From the NCBI GenBank assembly GCA_034440615.1, contig JAOTOM010002711.1, forward strand, positions 10,001 through 74,000: a DNA stretch of 64,000 bases. Direction: 5' to 3'. The stretch comes from Ashinkailepas kermadecensis. Taxonomy: Eukaryota; Arthropoda; Thecostraca; Neolepadidae. Numbering within the stretch: position 1 is the first letter of the stretch; each line of letters begins with the position of its first letter. The position numbers and the translations under genes are program-made. Positions 58,621 through 64,000 of this stretch are shown here, in pieces. The notes under the pieces are model-generated. The model did no database searches and was not told the DNA's origin. It saw only the letters and a program-made list of their open reading frames with translations.

Positions 58621-58628
58621 ATGTATGT
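58525..58628. repeat. (TGTC)n microsatellite
   Basis: About 26 tetranucleotides CTGT with occasional ATGT or TTGT changes. On the minus strand it reads ACAG and keeps a frame of TDRQ repeats open. Confidence 0.95.
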
Positions 58629-58800
58629 GTCGCTTCGGCACATGCTGTGTCAAAAGGGCCGGGCGGATTTCGCTAAAATTTTATCATGTGATGGGCCGGT
58701 TCGGCAAACAAATTATGGCGGTAGTTTCGGGTTTCACGGGTCACGTGGGCACCTGCCACATGTAGTCAACTGGGATCATGTCGATATCAGTTAGCCAGGG
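58629..58800 (+). repeat. Interspersed repeat with GGCGGATTTCGCT motif, copy 1
   Basis: Landmarks in order are AAAAGGGCCGGGCGGATTTC, GATG.GCC.GTTCGGC, GTCACGTGGGCAC.TGCCAC, GTCAACTGGG.TCATG and ATCAGTTAGCCAGGGC. The same series recurs at 59325-59480. This kind of CGGATTTCGCT.AAATTT motif next to a TGTC microsatellite is common in arthropod mobile DNA; the exact family is not identified. Confidence 0.75.
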
Positions 58801-58854
58801 CCACAAGTCATACGAAGATGAAACTTTTATCTATTTTCTATCGGTAGGATGATT

Positions 58855-58917
58855 CAACGCATGTTGTATCAAAAGGGCTGGGCGGATTTCGCTCAAATTT
58901 TCCCGCGCTGTGCACCC
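58855..58917 (+). repeat. Partial copy of the GGCGGATTTCGCT repeat
   Basis: Contains GTATCAAAAGGGCTGGGCGG and ATTTCGCTCAAATTTT, then joins directly to the TTAGG-bearing repeat that starts near 58918. Only the beginning of the family is present. Confidence 0.65.
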
Positions 58918-59240
58918 AGTGCTGTGTTATTTCGTATATTTAAATGAAGTTAGGAAAGGGGAGGGTAGGTCAGATCAAATGAAGTCTGCTTAGGTTGGGT
59001 CAGGTCATGTTAGGTTAGGTTAGGTTATGTCTGGTAGGATCATGTTAGGTTAGATTAGGTTGGGTTAGGTTAGGCTAAGTTGGGCTAGGTGAAGTTAGCT
59101 AAATTTTAGTTAGCTCGGTTCAAATCCGCTCGGTAGGGAGTGGTAGATAACTTGCACGGTCGGTGCGGAAGCATTGATAAACTTTTACGGTTTTGAGCAC
59201 ATCAACACGGTAGTGGGGCTGATGTACATCCAATTCAAAA
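58918..59240 (+). repeat. TTAGG-bearing interspersed repeat, copy A
   Basis: Starts GTGCTGTGTTAT, then AAATGAAGTTAGGAAAG, GGTCAGATCAAAT, a run of TTAGGTTAGGTTAGG-type degenerate repeats (58990-59090), TCGGTTCAAATCCGCTCGG at 59105-59123, a TTTTACGGTTTTGAGCACA segment and GGTAGTGGGGCTGATGT. The telomere-like core is internal to the repeat. Confidence 0.8.
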
Positions 59241-59324
59241 TCGTGGATAGAATTTGGAGTAACTGAGCCACGAGAAATCTCTATCGAAGATGTAATGCAT
59301 GACGGTCGGATTTCCCTAGTTTGC

Positions 59325-59480
59325 CACCACCGCCGGACGGATTTCGCTCAACGTTTCACACGTGATGCGCCAGTTCGGCGGATGGATTATTACGGTGGTT
59401 TCGGATTGCGCGTGTCACGTGGGCACGTGCCACGTATCGTCAACTGGGGTCATGCCGACATCAGTTAGCCAGGGCTACAG
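59325..59480 (+). repeat. GGCGGATTTCGCT-type repeat, copy 2
   Basis: Matches 58646-58800 in order: CCGGACGGATTTCGCTCAA, GATGCGCCAGTTCGGC, GTCACGTGGGCACGTGCCAC, GTCAACTGGGGTCATGCCGA, CATCAGTTAGCCAGGGC. About 80% alike. Confidence 0.75.
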
Positions 59481-60046
59481 CATATACCACAACTCGCACG
59501 AATATGAAACTTCTTGGAAGACGCGCCCGATAGGAACTGCGTGTTTTTGTGGTCAGCGGCCGGGTGCACTGTACCGTGTGACCGTCAGGCGTGTGAAACT
59601 ATTTTGAGTTGGGCACCTCCGACCTGAGAGCGGCACGTACTAGAGCTATTAAATTCGGTGAGCGTGTAGCCCGTCATTGGGGCTATCTGGCCATGTGTAA
59701 TTTGTAGGAGTGAGCGAAGCGCAGCGCGTGCCATGCTCTGAACATTCGCGCAACACCCAGACGCCTGGGGCTGGGGCTTCCTCCGACGCAAAACGCGACC
59801 GCCACATATTGGCGCCCGGCTCGGCTCACATCGCAGGGAACGAGGGATGTGCGACTCCACGCGAAAACCCACAGTGTTGGCTACACTTTAGGCACGATTT
59901 CAGTGCGATCGAGCCAATAAGCTGCACGTGAGCGATATCGATGTGATGGGAGAATTGGTTGCGCCGAAGTCCTCAGTCGTCAATTGGTTTAGCGTGTGAA
60001 ACGTGGATTTCTACTTCCGAATATGATCAATTGTAAGGCACCGAAT
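59481..60046. other. No gene recognised
   Basis: Frames on both strands (59585-59872 minus, 59710-59931 plus) without a domain. The region is between two interspersed repeats. Confidence 0.45.
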
Positions 60047-60415
60047 TCAGCTGTGTCATAGGGAGTATTGAAATGAAGTTGGAAAATGGCAGTGTAGGTT
60101 AAATCAAATTAGGTCTGATCAGATCAGGTCAGGTCAGTTCATGTTAGGTTAGGATAGGTTTGGTGAGTTTGGGTTAGGTTAGGTTTGGTTGGGTTTGTTT
60201 GTGTTGGGTTGGGTTTGTTTGTGTTGGGTTGGGTTGGTTTGTGTTGGGTTGGGTTGGTTTGTGTTGGGTTGGGTTGGGTTGGGATATATTAGGTTAGGCT
60301 GGGTTAGTTTAGGCTAGTGCAGATTAGTGAACTTCGCGCTACGTCGGTTCAGATCAGCTCGAGGATGGGGCAGTATTCTGCACGATCTATGCGTAAGCTA
60401 AGCATACCTTTGCGG
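60047..60415 (+). repeat. TTAGG-bearing interspersed repeat, copy B
   Basis: Starts CAGCTGTGTCATAGG, then GAAATGAAGTTGGAAAA, then a TTAGG/TTGGG tract. Here the core has expanded into GGGTTGGGTTGGTTTGTGTT units at 60185-60280. It ends with CGGTTCAGATCAGCTCGAGG and TGCACGATCTATGCG. Confidence 0.75.
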
Positions 60416-60499
60416 TCAGTCGCACTTGCTGCCACGACAGCCAAGCTACCGTGAGAAGGATCTGCTAGGTGAATGTAATTTACGCTGCATACCGGGAAT

Positions 60500-60805
60500 T
60501 GTAGCCGTGTTATAAGGAGAATGGAGATGAAGTTTGAAAAGAGCAGGGAAAGTCAGATCAAATGAGGTTTGCTTAGGTCAGTTCAGGTCATGCTACGTTA
60601 GGTTATCATAGGTTAGGTTAGGTTATGCTAAGTTTCGTTAGATTACGTTAGTTTAAGTTAGCTGAGGTTAGCAAATTTTCGATTACCTCGGTTCAAAACC
60701 GCTCGGGAAGTGGGTTGTTGATAACCTACACGGTCCATGCGCATTGAGGTGCTTACGATTTTGAACACACCAACTTGGTAGTGGGGTTGGTGTGCATCTA
60801 GTTAC
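60500..60805 (+). repeat. TTAGG-bearing interspersed repeat, copy C
   Basis: Starts TAGCCGTGTTATAAGG, then AGATGAAGTTTGAAAAG, GTCAGATCAAATGAGG and TTAGGTTAGGTTATGC. It ends with CGGTTCAAAACCGCTCGG, TTACGATTTTGAACACACC and GGTAGTGGGGTTGGTGTGC, closely parallel to copy A. Confidence 0.8.
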
Positions 60806-61539
60806 AGCTGGACTGACCTGCCAGGGTTAGATTGTGTCGGATGGCAACAAAGAACCGTTTCAGGCGGGAAAAGCAGCACCTGCGATCGAGTTTGTGACGT
60901 CATTATAACATGACTTGGCATGGCACCTGAAAGCAGATATATTTATACTTAACCTATGCATACCTCACGGGTACGGATGTTTTTGGCAACCGATGTACCG
61001 ATTTCATAACGACTTGTACATGTTTTCCAGTCCTAAGCGGTCATCATATTTTATTGAAATGAATAATATCACAATGATCCACAATGACCTGGTTAAGGTC
61101 ACATGGTAAATAATTACTTCTGGTACACCAACTACACCTGTATTGATTTCCAAGCATATATTGGTCAGATTGTATCTTATGACAAGAAGTAACAGTTTAA
61201 GAAGACAAAAACAAAGCCTACAAACTACTTTATGACGTCATTGGAAGATGACCTAAGATTATTTTTCGGTAGATATTTTCCACAACGTACCCTAGGTTCT
61301 CATATGAAGGTACTGAAAGTATAAAACTGCTGTCTCAATTGGTTTGGCTGTTGTGAAGATAAACAAAAGGGGAAGCCTCCTGTACCTCGCGAGTTAAGCG
61401 GGCCAGTCCATCTATAACACTAGTCGTTAGTCTCAGTGGCGAGCCGCTCCTGTCTCCACATAGTGCACTTAATCCATGATTCAAGCTTCCAGACACAGCC
61501 ACATGCCACACTCTCTGCCTGAACCAGGCACCTCGTTGA
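60806..61539. other. No gene recognised
   Basis: AT-rich DNA with short frames. The minus frame 61335-61742 enters the CpG-rich stretch at its right end and shows no domain. Confidence 0.45.
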
Positions 61540-61790
61540 CACTCCACACCAGCCACACTCTCTGACCCCCTGCTCGGAACAGCCTTCGCCAGCCCCGGCG
61601 CCGGAGGGGTGGGAGACGGGAACCGAAACCAGGGGAGAGCGGTCGAAACAGCAGGACGGCGGCGCGGCGGCGGAGCCACCGTCGGCCCGATTGCCGGCTC
61701 ACCTCCATCGATCTGGGCGAGCCAACAGACGCCGCTGGCCACCCGCCCGTCGGACCGACGCTCTTTTCAATGACGAACGGCGCCGGCCCC
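61540..61790. promoter_or_regulatory. CpG-rich stretch
   Basis: Dense in CG (GCCCCGGCGCCGGAGG, GACGGCGGCGCGGCGGCGG), abutting the E-box array. A promoter role is possible but no gene start is recognised. Confidence 0.25.
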
Positions 61791-62012
61791 GGCAGACACG
61801 TGCCCCAGCCAGGCTCTGGCGTGGCTCAGCCCGTGCCGGCCCCAGCAGACACGTGCTGACACGTGCCGGCCCCGATAGACACGTGTTGACACGTGTCGGC
61901 CCTGACAGACACGTGCTGGCATGTGCCGATCATGACAGACAAGTGCTGACACGCACCGACCCTGGCAAACACGTGCCCCGACTGACAAGTGCTCTGCCAG
62001 ACACGTGCTCCA
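61791..62012. repeat. Diverged ~30-bp array rich in CACGTG
   Basis: Copies of AGACACGTGCTGACACGTGC with GGCCCCGA(T/C)(A)-type spacers, about 7 units, flanked on both sides by CCAG.CAGGCTCTGGCG.GG-like sequence (61808 and 62010). Eight exact CACGTG hexamers fall between 61799 and 62005. Frames on both strands are by-products. Confidence 0.85.
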
Positions 62013-62066
62013 GCTAGGCTCTGGCGCGGTTCAGCCGCCAGCCGAAATGGTGGGCCCGGCCGGGCT

Positions 62067-62455
62067 GTGTTGCCACTGGAGGAGAGGTGGCTCCCCATGT
62101 TGCCACTGGAGGAGAGCTGGCTCCCCGTGTTGCCAATGGAGGAGAGCTGGCTCCCCGTGTTGCCACTGGAGGAGAGGTGGCTCCCCGTGTTGCCACTGGT
62201 TTGGTTTGGTTATTGGTTTTTACGACACGTCGACCGTTGAGTCATGTAGCGTCGCCAATCTCTCACGCCGATTGGTCGCGGGCGAAGAGTAGCGACAGGT
62301 GAGACTCGAACCCACAACCTTTCGATTGTGAGACGAGCATCTTACCCCTAGACCACTCGTCCCCCGTGTTGCCACTGGAGGAGAGCTGGCTCCCCGTGTT
62401 GCTACTGGAGTAGAGGTGGCTCCCCGTGTTGCCACTGGAGGAGAGGTGGCTCCCC
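62067..62455. repeat. 30-bp minisatellite split by a SINE
   Basis: The unit is TTGCCACTGGAGGAGAGCTG followed by GCTCCCCGTG. About 4.5 units lie left of the SINE (62067-62199) and about 3 right of it (62362-62455). Variants AGGTGG and AGCTGG alternate. Copies are over 90% identical on both sides, so the SINE entered a pre-existing array. Confidence 0.92.
62200..62361 (-). mobile_element. tRNA-derived SINE, copy 2, inside minisatellite
   Basis: Same orientation and structure as copy 1 at 57285-57443, differing at about five positions and one indel (for example GACGAGCATC versus GACGATCATC). It is flanked by CCCCGTGTTGCCACTGG at 62183-62199 and 62362-62378. That can be read as a 17-bp target-site duplication. 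The array would otherwise continue with AGGAGAG after the left CTGG, so the right flank starting with a repeated CCCCGTG supports duplication at insertion. The tRNA-like part again has anticodon CAC. Confidence 0.9.
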
Positions 62456-63966
62456 GTGGCACGGCATAGACGTGCGCGTGCCCGACCGGAGATACCACAG
62501 ATGCTAGCGCAACCGAAACTTCAGAATGGAGAGGGCGTATTTACTTCTACGGGCCAAGCTCAATGCCCTCTCGACACCACAAGAAACCTATTTCGGCCCC
62601 ATGAGAGTACCAATGTTTGAAAACTGTGTGGACACCTAAAAAACATTTGAACGAGATCGTGCAGTATGAAAATTGCCAGGAATAAAATATTTGAGACTGT
62701 TACAAGCTTATGACCTACTTAACAGATATTTTGATATTCCTCTCAGGAATTTCGCCCAAGGGGTAAAATTCCATAAAGGGACTGAAATTCTGAGTATCTG
62801 AAGATTTAGCCTTAATCAGAGTTCAGGGCTTAGTCCTTATTATATTAAAGTATCGAGTGACTGTTGTGGCGCCTGGGCTGCTGTTGGCGGCTCCTGGTTG
62901 CTGGCCCCTGGGGGAATGTTGGGCGTTCTATGTTGTTGAGGGACTACCAGCCCACTGTTGGAGCCTGTGGGAGGGGACCTGCGCTGGTGCTAGGCATATA
63001 TTTGGGTACTATTGGGCATTTAAGTCTTTGTTGGAGATCACAAGGTATTGTGGGACTGCCATTGCGGTGCCCCAGATAAAGTAGACACTATATACCCTAA
63101 CATTACACAGTGCAACAGTACACAGCATATACCCTGACAATAGACAGTAGATACCCTGACAGAGTGGCAGTGTATCCGAACATCTTGCTTGCACTAACCC
63201 AGGAAGAGGTGTTGAGTGTAGATTCCGTTCTAGATCTTACCTATTCAACTATGGGTGGGCACAAGTTAGCATTGAAACATACATTGGACAAGTTAGCATT
63301 GGAGGTCGGAGGGGCATGTGCTGTGTCCTTCCGAAAATATTCAAAAATGGTGCCCGTTCTTGGATGTCTAGAAAGAGTCCTTGGCGTTCCCGGAGGCGCT
63401 AGGAGCGTCATCAGCGAACTGAGAACTCAGAGCTCGTCGTCAGTGCCGGTGCCAGGGCTTGTTGCGGAGGCCCCGGACCCCTCCCGCTGGGCGTTGACCC
63501 CATCAGATCACGCAATTGCCACTCGGACCCGAGCTCTGTGCTCACGTGTCCCGGGCCTCAGCAAGCCGGCTGCCAACTGACACATAACCCAGTCAACTGG
63601 TCAACACGTGCAAGCGGAAACAGCGACCTCACCCCTCTCTTCCAAGCGCAGGAGATGATGCCACGGCTTATTGCAATTCAAACCAACTGAGCCATCGAGG
63701 CGGCAATCAACATTGTTGCTTTTAAATTGCCGATCCAATCATGCTTAATGCGTCTGCCTGAGTGGACCATCCATCAGCAGCCAATAAATCAATGACCAAT
63801 CTAAATGGACATGACAGCAGCTCGACGCCAAGCCCGGAACACACAGTGGTCGGCCGGAGGAAGTCGGCTGACCACCGGCGTGTCTGGCAGCTGGAGACTC
63901 GTGTACCTCACGGCGGCGACCGCCTGCAGCCCTGCCTCTGCCGCTCCCGCCAACGCAGCGACACAG
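62456..63966. other. No gene recognised
   Basis: A CTGTTGGCGGCTCCTGG-type GC-rich stretch lies at about 62860-62990. A degenerate TATACCCTGACA direct repeat (CAGCATATACCCTGACAATA, GTAGATACCCTGACAGAG) lies at 63090-63165. The plus frame 63110-63580 (156 codons) begins within it and has no recognised domain. The right end, from about 63840, is GC-rich. Confidence 0.4.

Positions 63967-64000
<34 letters not shown>
63967..64000. repeat. (GA)n microsatellite at window end
   Basis: Uninterrupted GA dinucleotides to the last base; the true length is cut by the window edge. Confidence 0.95.

Noticed and set aside
57700..58794. 364-codon plus-strand gene
   Set aside because: The frame crosses the GGGGCCCC-type repeat and the (TGTC)n microsatellite; no domain.
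58990..60280. True interstitial telomere or chromosome end
   Set aside because: TTAGG tracts are short, degenerate and flanked by the same non-telomeric sequence in each copy.

Overview
This is eukaryotic, gene-poor and extremely repeat-rich DNA, most likely from an arthropod or another invertebrate. The evidence is CR1/jockey-type non-LTR retrotransposons, a Penelope-like element with a GIY-YIG-type tail, tRNA-derived SINEs, (A/T)GGTTAGGTT-type arthropod-telomere-like motifs inside interspersed repeats, and no compact bacterial-style gene order. The organism assignment is inference; nothing here is species-diagnostic.

Layout. 0-4.5 kb: a 39-bp minisatellite, an inverted copy of a TTAGG-bearing repeat, and a degenerate GGGGCCCC-rich ~40-bp repeat field. 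4.5-9.3 kb: a nearly full-length CR1-like LINE on the minus strand, with an intact ORF1 (SGNH esterase) and a broken ORF2 (endonuclease plus reverse transcriptase). 9.3-15.3 kb: low-information DNA with three small arrays. 15.3-20.8 kb: the dominant feature, a ~5.5-kb array of about 238 copies of a 23-bp unit, followed by a 39-bp array. 21.9-23.8 kb: a decayed Penelope-like element on the plus strand. 24.65-28.0 kb: a second, unrelated LINE on the minus strand with a (TAAA)n tail, an intact RT-domain frame and a perfect 77-bp palindrome in its endonuclease. 28.5-42.9 kb: a succession of minisatellites (66, 30, 18, 21, 50, 38 and 27 bp units) separated by DNA with no recognisable genes. 43.4-45.3 kb: the best candidate for a host gene end (two coding-like exons, stop, AATAAA) followed by CpG-rich DNA. 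45.4-54.2 kb: more arrays (57-59, 12, 32, 33 and ~85 bp units). 56.0-58.4 kb: a second field of the GGGGCCCC-rich repeat, clearly homologous to the one at 2 kb, carrying a SINE. 58.5-60.8 kb: interspersed repeats including three more TTAGG-bearing copies. 61.5-62.5 kb: CpG-rich DNA, an E-box-dense array and a 30-bp array split by a second SINE. The window ends in (GA)n.

The long reading frames in this window are mostly by-products of stop-free tandem repeats or belong to retrotransposons. I recognise no conserved single-copy host protein. The interesting content is structural: the density and independence of the minisatellites, higher-order structure within them, a 38-bp-arm palindrome in a LINE, a SINE landing inside a minisatellite, and a telomere-motif-carrying interspersed repeat.
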